64,000 nucleotides of DNA from Pseudorasbora parva (lineage: Eukaryota > Chordata > Actinopteri > Cypriniformes > Gobionidae): positions 3,803,853-3,867,852 of the forward strand of contig NC_090178.1 in assembly GCF_024679245.1 (NCBI RefSeq), given 5' to 3'. How positions within the stretch are numbered: the stretch's first letter is position 1; each line of letters begins with the position of its first letter. This document shows positions 23,166 through 35,937 of the stretch, one piece after another. A program made the position numbers and the translations under genes. The notes below the pieces were generated by a model. That model saw only the letters and a list, made by a program, of their open reading frames with translations, did not search any database and had not been told where the DNA came from.

Positions 23166-25035
23166 CAAAAGTAATCAAAAGATTGTCAGATTACATTATA
23201 TGTAATGTAACAGATTGCTGGAAAAATCACAGTAATCATGTAATCATTAAAACATTGTATTGTAGTGTCATTTGGAGAATTTTTATATGTAATATAATCC
23301 AATTACAAGTAATTAGTTTTTTTAATCTGATTATGGAATCTGATTGTGTAAACGGATTTTGGAATCGGATCGTGGAATCTGCTCATGGAATCTGATTATG
23401 AAATTTGATCATGAAATCTGATCATGAAATCTGATTATGAAATCTGATCATGAAATCTGATCATGGAATCTGATCATGAAATCTGATCATGGAATCTGAT
23501 CATGGAATCTGATCATGAAATCTGATTATGGAATCTGATTATGGAATCTGATCATGAAATCTGATTATGGAATCTGATTATGGAATCTGATTATGGAATC
23601 TGATCATGGAATCTGATCATGGAATCTAATCATGGAATCTGATTATAAAATCTGATCATGAAATCTGATTATGAAATCTGATCATGAAATCTGATCATGG
23701 AATCTGATCATGAAATCTGATTATGAAATCTGATAATGGAATCTGATCATGGAATCTGATAATAGAATCTGATTATGAAATCTGATCATGGAATCTGATT
23801 ATGAAATCTGATTATGAAATCTGATCATGAAATCTGATCATGAAATCTGATCATGAAATCTGATCATGGAATCTGATCATGGAATCTGATCATGGAATCT
23901 GATCATGAAATCTGATTATGGAATCTGATTATGGAATCTGATCATGAAATCTGATTATGGAATCTGATTATGGAATCTGATTATGGAATCTGATCATGAA
24001 ATCTGATTATGAAATCTGATCATGAAATCTGATCATGGAATCTGATCATGAAATCTGATTATGAAATCTGATCATGAAATCTGATCATGGAATCTGATCA
24101 TGAAATCTGATCATGGAATCTGATAATAGAATCTGATTATGAAATCTGATCATGGAATCTGATTATGAAATCTGATTATGAAATCTGATCATGAAATCTG
24201 ATCATGAAATCTGATCATGAAATCTGATCATGGAATCTGATCATGGAATCTGATCATGAAATCTGATCATGAAATCTGATCATGAAATCTGATCATGAAA
24301 TCTGATCATGAAATCTGATTATGAAATCTGATCATGAAATCTGTTTATGGAATCTGATCATTGAATCTGATTATGGAATCTGATCATGAAATCTGATTAT
24401 GAAATCTGATTATGGAATCTGATCATGGAATCTGATTATGGAATCTGATTATGAAATCTGATTATGGAATCTGATTATGGAATCTGATCATGGAATCTGA
24501 TCATTGAATCTGATTATGGAATCTGATCATTGAATCTGATTATGGAATTGGATCATGAAATCTGATTATGAAATCTGATTATGGAATCTGATTATGGAAT
24601 CTGATCATGGAATCTGATTATGGAATCTGATTATGAAATCTGATTATGGAATCTGATCATTGAATCTGATTATGGAATCTGATCATTGAATCTGATTATG
24701 CAATCTGATCATTGAATCTGATTATGGATTCTGATCATTGAATCTGATTATGGATTCTGATCATTGAATCTGATTATGGAATCTGATCATTGAATCTGAT
24801 TATGCAATCTGATCATTGAATCTGCTCATGGAATCTGATTATGAAATCTGATCATGAAATCTGATTATGGAATCTGATTATGGAATCTGATCATTGAATC
24901 TGATTATGGAATCTGATCATTGAATCTGATTATGGAATCTGATCATTGAATCTGATTATGGAATCTGATCATTGAATCTGATTCTGGAATCCAGTAATAA
25001 TCCAGTAATGTAATCAGTTACTAACCAGCACTAGC
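23166..25035. mobile_element. Short DNA element expanded by an internal 13-bp array
   Basis: Left of the array are TCAGATTACATTATATGTAA and CAATTACAAGTAATTAG. Right of it are CCAGTAATGTAATCAGTTAC and TAACCAGCACTAGCC. These are the characteristic edges of a fish element ending in CAGTGCTGG-type termini with internal AATCTGATTA text. The array is therefore best read as expanded element interior. Terminal boundaries are approximate. Confidence 0.5.
23323..24990. repeat. 13-bp tandem array, about 128 copies
   Basis: The unit is AATCTGATCATGG, with C/T alternating in GATCAT/GATTAT and G/A at the last base. Many copies contain the palindrome TGATCA. The order of variants repeats at larger scale (364 and 390 bp), and the last 500 bp is dominated by a 26-bp dimer of GATCATTG and GATTATGG types. 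Confidence 0.98.
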
Positions 25036-25036
25036 C

Positions 25037-25676
25037 AGGATATTTGACCAGTTTAGAGTGGCATAAAGTGGTCTTAAATTGGCCTGTTTTAGTGCCTTCA
25101 ATGAAGCTGAATACATACAATCTGTACCTTATTGTACCGGAGAAGGTGGTGGAATAGATCAAGTAATACTGAGTGAACTTGACCATTTGTATCTTATTCC
25201 TTGCCTCCAGGCACATTAAGAGAAAATAAGCTCACACTGCTCAGACAGCTTTGTTCTGGTCTTTAAAACCCCCAAAGCTAGTTCTTCATCATTGCATCGT
25301 CATTGATGAGACGTGCAAATAACTACACTGTTCAAAGATTAATCAACCCTCACAGAATTTGATATAATCAATGAACTCTTCAACAATTCTCATGTTTAAC
25401 ATCCTACAAGCAGAAGCAGGCAGCACATAAATGCCAGGATGTAAAATTATTTTATGCACATTTAAATGATCCATTTTAATTTGGAGTGGACCAACTAACA
25501 CAAAATTGGCGCCTGCTTTCTAGTACAAATGCACAGTGCTCGTATTTATTGTGCATTAAATTACAGATCAAAAATATAAATTTGTGACTTATATTGTGAT
25601 CTTGCATAGCAGTGTATTTTAGTCCATTCATCTGAGAGACATGATCATAAATGTGACGCACATGTAACAAATTCAC
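25037..25676. other. No feature recognised
   Basis: Single-copy-looking sequence between the 13-bp array and the Tc1-like relic. Confidence 0.45.
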
Positions 25677-25678
25677 AG

Positions 25679-26232
25679 ACCAGGCATAACATTATGACCT
25701 ATATTCCTTATATTGTGCTGGTCCCCCTTTTTTGGGACCCCTGAAGGTGTGCTGTGGTATCTGGCACCAAAAAGTTAACAGCAGATCCTTTAAGTCCTGT
25801 AACTTGTGAGGTGTGGCCTCCATGAATCAAACTTGTTTGTTCAGCACACCCCACAGATGCTCGATTGGATTGAGATCTGGGGAATTTGGAGGCCAAGTCA
25901 ACGCCTCAAACTGGTTGTTGTGCTCCTCAAACCATACCTGAAGCATTTGTGCTTTGTGTCAGGAGCATTATCCTGCTGGAAGAGCCACAGCCACCAGAAT
26001 ACTGTTTCCATGAAAGGCTGAACATGGTCTCAGCAATGCTTAGGTAGGTGGTGTGTGTCAAAGTAACATCCACATGGATGGAGGACCCAAGGTTTTCCAG
26101 CAGAACATTGCCCAAAGCATCACACTGCCTCCGCCGGCTCGCCTTCTTCCCATAGTGCATCCTGGGGCCATGTGTTCCCCAGGTAAGCCACACACACACC
26201 GGGCCATCCATGTGATGTAAAAGAAAACGTGC
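25679..26232 (-). pseudogene. Tc1/mariner-like transposase relic, 3' half
   Basis: Read on the minus strand, frames give VMLWAMFCWKTLGP, then SIHVDVTLTHTTYLSI, QDNAP, EEHNNQFEALTWPPNSPDLN and PIEHLWGVLNKQV before a stop. These are the middle and C-terminal blocks of a Tc1-type DD34E transposase. QDNAP holds the second catalytic Asp and NPIEHLW the third acidic residue. The blocks lie in different frames, so at least two frameshifts have occurred. The CCAGGCATAACATTATGACC end at 25679 is the element terminus as I remember it. The N-terminal half and the other terminus are missing beyond about 26232. Confidence 0.85.
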
Positions 26233-27833
26233 CATGCAGCATTGCTGCAGTAATTCAGCCAAAAGAAGCCCAAACTAAGTATTGAGTGCTGTACATGCTC
26301 GTACTTTTCTAAAAATCCTTATAAGCTTGTTTAAAATAAAGATTTTTGATATCGCCATCTTTGTGGTAACATTTTATCCCCATAAAGTAGTTTTTTTTTA
26401 ATCACTTTTACTGAATTACTTTGATAAGAAAATCTTATTTTCCTGATTAATTTTGACACTTCATTGGTCAAGCAGGCTGGCTGGAACATTATCTCTTCAA
26501 GTAACCCTAATAACACGTATTCTTTTGAGATATTTTCGTATTTATTTGAATTTGAATAACTTCTGACGGTAAATCAAAGACAAAGTCAATTTCCTGAGCA
26601 GACGAGTTAAATCAGCACATCATCCAAGTGCATTAAGTGTGTTTGCCTTTCTAAGTGTGCTTGCCTTTCTATCTGAAAATATGCCAAGAAAGCTTTCTTA
26701 CATCTCTAACTTCACTTAACAAACACAATAAAAGCTGCGTATGCATGCAAGATAGTTTTGAATCAGACTGCCAAAGTAGCCAGATTGAGTTGTTTACAAG
26801 GCTGCAGTTTATTTAAGCTCTGCAGCGTCTGAGGGGTTTACATGAACCCACTTCAGCCTAACTGAGTTAGATTAGTAATGGATTATCAGGCTGCATGTAA
26901 ACGCAGCTCGTGTACAGAGTCAGAAAACTACATTTGACCCCACAGGAAAGCGAGACATTTTATATGGTGTCGACTCATGTAAAACAGGAATTGGACATGA
27001 AGGAGGGATGACCACATTCTGCGAAGGCGGGCACGGCTGAAGGCTATCGCTTCAAACAACCCGTGCTCTTTAAACTCACGGCGACCTCATAAATCTCGTG
27101 AAAAGCTTGCGTTTGAAGACTTAGGTGAGGTTTACCAGAGACTTTCATTACGTGTTACAGGTATAAAGAGGCTTGCGTGACAGTCTTCAGCAGTGAAACA
27201 TGGTTCCATGCATACAACATAAATGAGCAAATGTGCATCTCTTCCCAAAAGAGCAAGCACGTTTGCGGTTCAGTGCACAAGCAAAAACATGCATCGCAAA
27301 ATAAAGCCTGTGTTGAACTAAAACAAGTTCAGTTTACTTGAAGCATGCTGGAAAACAATTGCACATATTTTTTCAAGTCTCCATAAATTATAATGGAAAA
27401 TTAAATCCATATTGATAATAAAAGCATTTAAGATGTTTGCACGACAAAATATACCAATGTAAATGATACTGAATTACAGTAATCTTACCATTAAATATTA
27501 AACATTCTAGATTTCTTCTTCCTCCTCCACGATGGGAGTCTACGGCAGCCCATAGAAGTGAAGGGGGGGATTCTGAAATCCACTGCCGCTTCAATATACC
27601 TGTATATATTTATATCCTAATTAACTTCATAATCAAAACTTTAATCAATATTTATCCTATATTATTATAATGATTCTATCCAGTTATGATTTAGTTTTAG
27701 TTTCTTGTTTTCTAAAGTGTATATTTGGTCTCTGAGGAGTGACTGAGGGTCTGGCCTAGAGATGTGTGATGTGTCACTAAACACTGGCAACAAGGTCGTG
27801 TGTTTGGATTTGAGGTATCACACACCCCTAACA
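26233..27833. other. No feature recognised
   Basis: About 1.6 kb of AT-rich sequence without convincing exons, element ends or tandem repeats. Confidence 0.45.
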
Positions 27834-28594
27834 TGTCAGGAGTGCAGCAACAGCGTTTGCTCACTTAGCCCGGCTTCCAGATATGAAATATGGATTTGTC
27901 TTTCATTTAATTTATTTTGTTTTATTCCTTTTATATTTCCTTTTACTGAAACACTAAAGAATCAAGATGAATATTGCCTGTACTATTGTGTGTCCCTCTC
28001 ACTGGAAGAAAGCACACGTTATCAGTATGTTTTGGTAAGAACTGGTTAGAACTGGAGCTTAATCAGCTCCAACCTTGGAGAGACTGTGTATCTGTGTATG
28101 TGCGCAATATTCTATGTTACAGATCAGAATGGTGTTCAATGGGCACCCTAAGAGATGGGTGGACTTGTTGTTCTGGGCAAGCTGGCGCCTGCTCCAGATC
28201 TGGAAGGTCACTACGGGCCTAATTCTGGGTGAAAGCATCAACAAGTGACACGTCAGTGGAAACGTGCATCAGATTAACTGACTCGAGTGGAAATTTACCA
28301 TGACTCTGCATTGTCTCTGAGCCAATCAGAACCATCCACATTGCAGTAATGACGTGGATAAGACCTTGAAAACGGTATAACTGTTGGGACAATTGTATGT
28401 ACGATAGGGCGAGGCAACGAGACGGTGAGAGAGGGAGCGCGGCCTACGAACTCCTTGTGAGACTTGAAGCTGGCTTCTGCTTTTGAAACTGCAAACTATT
28501 CTTAAGTAAATTTTTCTTTTAATTAATTGCAATCCTGACTCTGTCTTCATTTCTTCACTACTGGTCCTGGGTCATAAGCTGTTAACCCCTAACA
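27834..28594 (+). other. Possible solo LTR or LTR-like promoter segment
   Basis: The interval begins TGTCAGGAG and ends GTTAACCCCTAACA. CCCCTAACA also lies directly before it (27825-27833), so the ends may be a target duplication or chance. Inside are a CCAAT box (GAGCCAATCAGAACC), TGACGTGG and GGTATAACTG in promoter-like order. A T-rich stretch and a TG...CA-compatible end would suit an LTR. No gag/pol or primer site was recognised. Confidence 0.22.
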
Positions 28595-28599
28595 GAAGC

Positions 28600-29149
28600 G
28601 TAAGGTAAAAGGTTGTGAAATTTGGCACACAGATAGAGGTCAGTCTAAACATTCACCACAGCAAGTCTCAAACTCAATCCCTCTAGCGCCACCACCTGTC
28701 CAAAATTTCACTTACATTTATGATAACTTTTGAACCATAAGTGCTAGAAACAAATTTCTTCTGAACCCTTGGTTCAAGATGATTTAATTGCACCATAAGA
28801 CATCAGTTTTCCCACCAAAAAACTACATTTCTGAACCTACTGGTCAAAGAATATGAACAACTGCCTTTTTTATAACTTCTGAATGGTTCGCTCAAAAATC
28901 ATAAAGCTGGTCTTTTCTGATTCAGTGTGTAATGCCTAAAATATAATACCTAATTTCCCCATATTTTCCCTGAACACCAGGCTCAAGACGATTCTATTGC
29001 ACCCTACAACATCATTTTCCGTCATGACAGTTTCCCAACCAAACAACTACTTTTTCGAACTCCTCCTAGATGGTTAATTTCATTTTCATGAAAATCGAAT
29101 CCGATCATTTTCAGACCATGCTGGCAAAAAAAATCTCAAAAGCTTTTTG
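28600..29149. repeat. Non-coding dispersed repeat (left part), related in style to the 38-49 kb units
   Basis: Shares phrases with the large array in inverted or direct form: AAATTTGGCACACAG, CTAGCGCCACCACCTG, ATAACTTTTGAACCATAAGT, AACTCCTCC. It continues after the LINE insertion, at about 29700-29960 (ACCAAACTTGGTGCATTTCA, GCGCCACCTACTGGTCAAAA). Confidence 0.45.
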
Positions 29150-29690
29150 ATAAACATTTACATTTAATCATTTAGCAGACGCTTTTATCCAAAGCGACTT
29201 ACAAAAAAGGGGAGAGCAATAGAAGCAACGAAACAAACAAGGCCAACAACCTGTAAGAGCTGTAAGAAGTCTCAGTTAATTAGCACAGTACACAATTTTT
29301 TTTTTTTGGACCAACAAACAAAATGTAATGGATAGTTAAGTGCTATTATTTATCAGTCAGGTGCAATTGGAAGAGATGTGTCTTAAGATGTTTTTTAAAA
29401 ATGGCTACAGACTCGGCAGCACGAATTGAGATCGGCAGGTCATTCCACCAGGTGGGAACGGTCCGGGAAAATGTCTGTGAGAGCGATTTCATGCCTCTTT
29501 GGGATAGAACCACGAGGCGCCGCTCGCTCGCAGAACGCAAGCTTCTGGAGGGTGTGTAAGTCTGAACAAGTGAGTTTAGGTATATTGGTGCAGAGCCAGT
29601 GGTTGTTTTGTAGGCAATAACTAGTGCCTTGAATTTGATGCGAGCAGCCATTGGCAACCATTGATAAACCAAACCGTTCTCAAATAACGC
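29150..29690 (-). pseudogene. 5'-truncated L2/CR1-like LINE, reverse-transcriptase ORF end plus 3' UTR
   Basis: The minus-strand frame ending at 29346 reads QWLPMAARIKFKALVIAYKT, then APIYLNSLVQTYTPSRSLRS, WWNDLPISIRAA and FKKHLKTHLF. This is the typical C-terminal tail of fish L2/CR1-clade LINE proteins, just after the reverse-transcriptase domain. The 3' UTR carries GTCGCTTTGGATAAAAGCGT then CTGCTAAATGATTAAATG, the well-known L2-type tail. All upstream domains are absent, as in ordinary 5' truncation. It interrupts the repeat at 28600-29960. Confidence 0.85.
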
Positions 29691-29978
29691 ACAAACGAAT
29701 TTAAAGAGCACGACAAATTGGGCGCAAGACTATATCTCCGCGACACTTCAGCGTATTCAGACCAAACTTGGTGCATTTCATCCGAAGAGTGACCCGAGGC
29801 TAGTTACATGCAGTGTTTCGGCACAGCGCCACCTACTGGTCAAAAGATAAGAAACATTGGCTTTTTTGCTTATGACTTTGAATAATTTGTTCAAAAATCA
29901 TAAAAATCTTCTGTGTCAGTGCACCATGCCGGTTTAATAATACCCAAATATCCCATATTGATTATTGTGGGCGTCGGC

Positions 29979-30234
29979 CAGGCCCGGAGTGGCCATCGGG
30001 AGAATCGGGAGAATTCCCGGTGGGCGGCTCTGTCCGCTCATAAATTGGGCCGGCAGACTCGGCTGCTTCATTTTTGTTTTCTCTTAATTTTCTCTGTATG
30101 TCTATATGTGTTAAGTTAGGCAATGTGTGACTGATATAAGAATGACACGAATTACACTAGATTTGAATTTAAAGCAGCGCATGATCATCAAACCGTGCAT
30201 TAAAAAGTGCCGCTTTCTGTTGTTAAAGCGTGCA

Positions 30235-30275
<41 letters not shown>

Positions 30276-30455
30276 AACTCTAGCGCGCCGCCTGTACTCA
30301 GGTCATTGCCATGGAGAAAAAAACAAACAAAACAAAATTGTAATTTTATGCTGTGGAGAGAGAAAGCTAATCGCGAAAGGATAAAATGGATAGTAAAAAG
30401 ATACCAGGGGGAGCTGAAAAAGCCAGGTTAAAAAAAAGAAAGGCAGAAATAGTAA
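29979..30455 (+). mobile_element. hAT-like element 5' part with transposase N-terminal relic
   Basis: CAGGCCCGGAGTGGCCATCG and AATTCCCGGTGGGC form a familiar fish element start. At 30386 a frame begins MDSKKIPGGAEKARLKKRKA, resembling the basic N-terminus of hAT transposases of the zinc-finger MYM-like type. It runs into the CTTT microsatellite and is lost. A (CT)n tract at 30237-30273 lies in the leader. No right terminus was found. Confidence 0.4.
30237..30273. repeat. (CT)n microsatellite
   Basis: About 18 CT units. Confidence 0.97.
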
Positions 30456-30459
30456 ACGG

Positions 30460-30560
<101 letters not shown>

Positions 30561-31199
30561 CGAGATGTGGGCCTACATTCATTTTCCACTTAAGGTTAGT
30601 TATTCATGACTGCAGTTTTCAATTTGGAATGCATTTTTCCCCCAATAATGCTACTATTGTTTTTTTTGTAGCAGAAAATGTTTCTTATAATTTATTTAAT
30701 TATTATATCAAATTGATATGGCTATAAAAAAAATTGCAGTGCAAAAATTATATTTGTTACTGCAATACTGCCTTTTTGCAATACTGCCTGGGTATATACA
30801 GCAAACCTTAAGTTAAATTTACTACTTTTTAATACCTTTTTTACTACCTTCAGAATATTTTTTAAAACCATCACGACACTGAATTGCAAGTGTTAATCAG
30901 CGACCTTTCTATTATTTACACAGATTTTGACATAAAACATACACAAAATAATAGATTTAGAATCGACACCAGGAGGAAATCTGTGATAAGTTATCATTCA
31001 GACACAGTAAAACACATCTCAACATTCACAAAGGCTGGTTAAGGAGAAGCATTACTGCATACACGTTTGATTTCAGTTAATAATTGGTAATTCAGCAATT
31101 AAATTATTTAGTGTTTTTTTTTCCAACAACAAAACCTGAGCCAAATATTACATTTCTATAACTGTGATAAGTTGTTGAATATAACAAAATACTAAAAAC
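30561..31199. other. No feature recognised
   Basis: AT-rich, without exons or element ends that I can support. Confidence 0.45.
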
Positions 31200-31770
31200 T
31201 AGTGCTGTCAATCGATTAAAAACTTTAACTAGATTAATCACACATTTTTTCTGTGATTAATCGCAATTTAAAATAAAAGTTTTTGTATGTTTTTAATATA
31301 TTTTTTAATATAATAATTTCACAGTTGCATAAACTATAAATTAAAGAGTTAATCCTTATTAAAGCTACAAAAGTTATTTAGTCAAGAGCAGTGAGTTGTT
31401 TTCTCTGTTCCCTTTGTTCTTTAACTTTACTGACAGGAAGCTTTATTGGCTGCTGTCCCTTTAAGAGCAGGCAGACACGCGGATCTCACTGTCTATGGAT
31501 CACGCTTCATTTGATTTATCACTTTTTAATACTTTTTAAAACCCCACAGACACCCTGATAGTGTAATTTTGCTCGTAATGTGACTCTGTATTTAAAAAAA
31601 AATCAGTATTTGATTTGTTAGTTGGCCATATTTATATTATTCCTATTTCTTGTTGAAACATGTAATAATAAATAACAGGATAGTAAGAACAGATCTGTCA
31701 CTTAATTTGTCCAGGTTCCACCAAAAGTTATAATTAAATTTCACAAAATGCTAATAACTTGATTAATTTT
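31200..31770. mobile_element. MITE-like fragment beginning TAGTGCTGTCAATCGATTAA
   Basis: The start, followed by AGATTAATCACACATTTTTT and CTGTGATTAATCGC, matches a common fish element edge rich in GATTAATC palindromes. The right terminus is not recognised. Confidence 0.45.
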
Positions 31771-32682
31771 GCCGATTTAATTTAACTGGTCTTGATAGAT
31801 TCCTTGGGTCATGCCAAAACAATGATACCAATTATGCCATATTTGCTCGAACTTGCTGTTTTTTGAAAGCATTTCTTATAAAATAACTTGTGATCGTTCT
31901 AATGCTGATGACACTGTAGTTTGAACCCAAAACTAAAGAAAACTACACGTGAAAAGAAAATGGGAACAGCTGGAGGAGGGTAAAATCAATGAAGGTTCAA
32001 AAATATCTGTCAGAGTAATATTCACCTAAAACAAAGAACGGTGGTGTTGAGATTGAATTTCAGAGAGCATTTACCCTCCCAGCATGTGTGACCCACTTCA
32101 GGTCAGCAGCTGGTAGTTTGTAACATGAAAAGCATGAATGTGACAGCGGTAAATTCATGCTGTACGCTGTCAAACGTGATCCATCGTGACATCACAGAGC
32201 TGTGACATTGAATGATTGTGCCGGGTGTCACAAAGAGGGCCGTACCTGCTTCATGCATGCATCGAGGTCACTGAAAACAATAATGCAGATGATTCAGCCC
32301 GCGGGGAATGCTTATGTGTGTATGGAAAACAGCTCACAGAATATGTCAGGATTTGAGAGACGTTTCAATTTAGCCAACTAAACCCCCTCCGGGCTCCGGT
32401 ACATCTCTGTTCTCCAGCGATTCTGCATCTGCAAAAGCACAAATTGTTTTAATCAAAATGTAGTATATTATGCTCAGCTGCACAGACGAACTGGCAAGAG
32501 AACACTGGCGTAAAAACCCGGGGTTATTATCAGTGCATTCCACCAGGGAGAGGCCATTGGCAGATCACCAGGGAACAAAGCATCACCGTGAGAGCGCGAA
32601 CAGGGTGGGAACGAGAAACCGGCGCAGCTGTGTGTGTCTGTTCACAGCACAACAAGAAGTTTAAATGGCACGTGTCCCTCTC
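31771..32682. other. No feature recognised
   Basis: Single-copy-looking sequence before the CA-rich tract. Confidence 0.45.
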
Positions 32683-33642
32683 ACACACACGCTTATACAC
32701 ACTCTCACACACACACGGTCACACTCATACACGCATACTCACACAGTCACGCTTACACACACACACACACACACACTCACAACGCATATACACACACGCT
32801 GAAACACACACACACTCACACAATGCAATCACACAAACACACACACACAAATGCGGTTACACGCTCACACACATACATGCTCACATTCATACACACACTC
32901 ACATTCATACACACACTCACACTCACAAACGCGCACAACGCACGCATTTACATACTTACAAAAGCACACACACACACACACACTCACAAAAAAGCACTCA
33001 CCTACACACACACACACACACACACACTCACACACACAAATGCACACACACACATACACACACACATACACACAAACGCACACAAACACACACACTCACA
33101 AACACACTCACACAAGCACACTCACAAACACACACACTCACAAACACACAAACACGTGCAGACACACACACAAACACACACACACTCACACACCCACACA
33201 AACACACTTACAAACACACTCAAACAAACACACTTACAAACACACACACAAATGCACACACACTCACAAACACACTCACACAAACACACACACTTACACA
33301 AACACACTCCCACAAACACACTTATAAACACACACACACACACACACACAAATGCACACACGCTCACAAACACACACACACCACACTCACAAACACACTC
33401 ACACAAACACACACACTGACAAACACACTCACACAAACACACTTACAAACACACACTTACAAACACACACAAACACACACACACACACACTCTCACAAAC
33501 ACACTCACACAAACACACTTATAAACACACACACAAACGCACACACACTCACAAACACACAAACGCACACACACTCACAAACACACTCACTCACATACAC
33601 ACTCACACTAACACACACACTCACACTAACACACACACTATA
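32683..33642. repeat. Degenerate CA-rich microsatellite of about 960 bp
   Basis: CACACA is interspersed with CTCACA, CAAACA and TACACA variants. Open frames of up to 351 codons, composed of histidine and threonine (or cysteine and valine on the other strand), are artefacts of a stop-free dinucleotide repeat. Confidence 0.97.
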
Positions 33643-34468
33643 AGCAACATGCAGAGATTTGAGTACCGCATTAAGCATTTCATTTTTGTTTTGATTAATT
33701 GTGTGGTACTGTTTATTTATTTCAATTTTAGCTTTCTATGAATGAATTTTTTATCAACTCACGAACCCCCAGCAGTTCCTCACGGAGCCCCATTTGTGAA
33801 ACCATGTCCTAAAGCAACAGAGAAACACCGTACGGACACACATTCCTTCAGAGCGGACGGCGCGGGGGCCCATGTGTCACTCCCAGCATTTCTCTCCGGA
33901 GCAATTTTCCACTGAGAAATCAATAGCGCAGTGCAGACTCTACGGGGGAAATAGAGTTTGTATTGTTTCTCGCAGGCTTCAGGAAAGATAAATGGTGTTT
34001 TCATGGGCCTTAACAGAAACCGACTCAGCCTCATTCATTCGCTCTCGTCTCTTTTTTTACGGACACACCCAAAGCGTGTCGTTCTTCACTGGGAGTCTTT
34101 GAACAGGGCGGCACGGTAAAGACTGTGGATTGGATTCTTCTATTGGTGTGATATTATCTTCTGCCCTCATATGACCTGTGCTATAAAAGCAGTGCTTAAC
34201 TTTTCTTCGCTGGATCTGCCTCAGATACACATAATCTGCCTGGATTCCACATCCACCTGAGACTCATGCCTTCCAAAAACTCCTGTCTGATGTTCCATAT
34301 CTTTCATATCAGACCTAGTAGCAGCATTTTATTCGCAGTATAACCCAGAGAGTCATAACTATGTCTAGATGTATCACTAACCAGATGCAATACCACATGC
34401 TCCCAGTGTCATGAATGTTTCTGTGAAATATTTATTTTAATTCTTTATATATTGTACATATGTGGGTT
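33643..34468. other. No feature recognised
   Basis: Single-copy-looking sequence. The minus-strand 84-codon frame at 33780-34034 has no family match that I recognise. Confidence 0.45.
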
Positions 34469-35937
34469 TGGCGGTTGCCAGGAGAACGGGACTTGCCTGA
34501 CTGCATTGTGCCAAGTGTAAAGTTTGGTGGAGGGTTTTTTTTTTTTTAAGTTGTTGGGCTTGGCCCCTTAGTTCCAGTGAAAGGAACTCTTAATGCTTCA
34601 GCATACCAAGACATGTTGGACAATTTCAAGCTCCCAACTTTGTGGGAACAGTTTGGGGTAGGGTTGCACGATATACCGGTACTAGAAAAGTATTGCGATA
34701 CCCTGCTATTACTAACGGTACGATATGGACTTTTATTAGTACCGGTACTTTAAGGAGGACAGCGCCTATGAGCTGTATTTCTTAATGTGCGTTGATGTGT
34801 GACAGCAGGTGACGTGTGTGCAGAGCGCTGCTTTAGCCGTTCAATAAACATTAGAAGTAGAAGAGTTAAATATACACGCGCAACGCATGATAAAGAAAGC
34901 AACAGAAATATGCGCGCATGAGAAGAAAACTTCTGGACTTTGACCTGAAGTGCGCAAACATGGCTTTCAGACAACAAACATGCGATCGCCATTCAGTTCT
35001 TTCGCGGATTATTATTTGGGTTTGAATGGTCAAAAATATGTAAAACTGCACGTATTGAGGTAAACACAGTCGGAGATGTCTTTAGTGAACGTGTAGCCTA
35101 CAGCTGAGGTAATGAGAGCTGTGCAGGTCTTAAGACAGACCTAATATTCTGTGATTAATGTTAAGCAAACAATGAAAAATAGAAAACCACCACATGCTTG
35201 GCTAAATAACTAAAATATATTTATTAAGAATCAGTGTATAGTTAAATTATAGAGTGAAGACTAAGTAAGCAGTTTTATATTTGGTTATTTAATTTATTTC
35301 TTGATTGCTACTGTTTAAATAGACCTAATGAAGCTGAAAAATAAAGAGCTGTTTTTGTCATATTGTTCGTAATTTGCATTTTTTGCTTATTTTTAAAAAC
35401 AAGATACAACTAAAAATCTATATTATAATTATAAGATTACATTTAAAAAATATTAAATTACTCGAATCATAAAATAAGATTTTGGTCATCCCATCCTGTT
35501 GAGAAGTGAACGGTTAGTGAATGATAAGATGATTGATAATGATGATCTGTGTGAGGATCTTCACACTGGCCGTTATTATAGCAATAAGAGGAGGAATGGG
35601 CAAAAACCAGCGCAGGAACGGCTGGCCAAGGGAATTTTTAGTAACAAAAATAAAACAATGAATACTAAGTTATGTTGTCATATTATTCATTCATTGTTAT
35701 ATCTGTTTTTGTTTGTTTTTTACTGTGGTATCGATTTAGTATTGGTATCGAGGTATCTTAATCGTATCGAAATCATAATTTTGGTATCGTGGCAACACTA
35801 GTTTGGAGACGGCCCCTTCCTGTTTCAACATGACTGCGCTCCAGTGCACAAAGCGTCGGTCCATAAAGACATGGATGAGGAGTTTGGTGTGGAGGAACTG
35901 GACTGGCCTGCACAGAGTCCTGAGCTCAACTAAATTA
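34469..35937 (+). pseudogene. Tc1-like transposase relic split by a hAT element
   Basis: Before the insert, plus-strand frames read [15 protein letters not shown], then KGTLNASAYQDMLDNFKLPT and LWEQFG. After it they read PFLFQHDCAPVHK, then FGVEELDWPAQSPELN and a stop. This is the central to C-terminal part of a Tc1-type DDE transposase. QHDCAP carries the second catalytic Asp. The SPDLNP-IEHLW block is cut short by a stop after SPELN. A T-run at about 34538-34548 replaces part of the expected frame. The copy is dead. The two halves join exactly across the inserted element at 34659-35800. Confidence 0.85.
34659..35800. mobile_element. hAT-like element inserted in the Tc1 relic
   Basis: Starts TAGGGTTGCACGATATACCG and ends GGTATCGTGGCAACACTA, inverse with small differences. 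The flanks are GTTTGGGG (34651-34658) and GTTTGGAG (35801-35808), an 8-bp duplication with one change, both belonging to the interrupted transposase codons. No coding capacity is visible. Confidence 0.88.

Noticed and set aside
23323..24990. Possible CRISPR-like array
   Set aside because: Units are contiguous 13-mers with no spacers, in a vertebrate genome.
32588..33643. 351-codon histidine/threonine-rich frame, and cysteine/valine frames opposite
   Set aside because: Direct translation of a CA/GT microsatellite.
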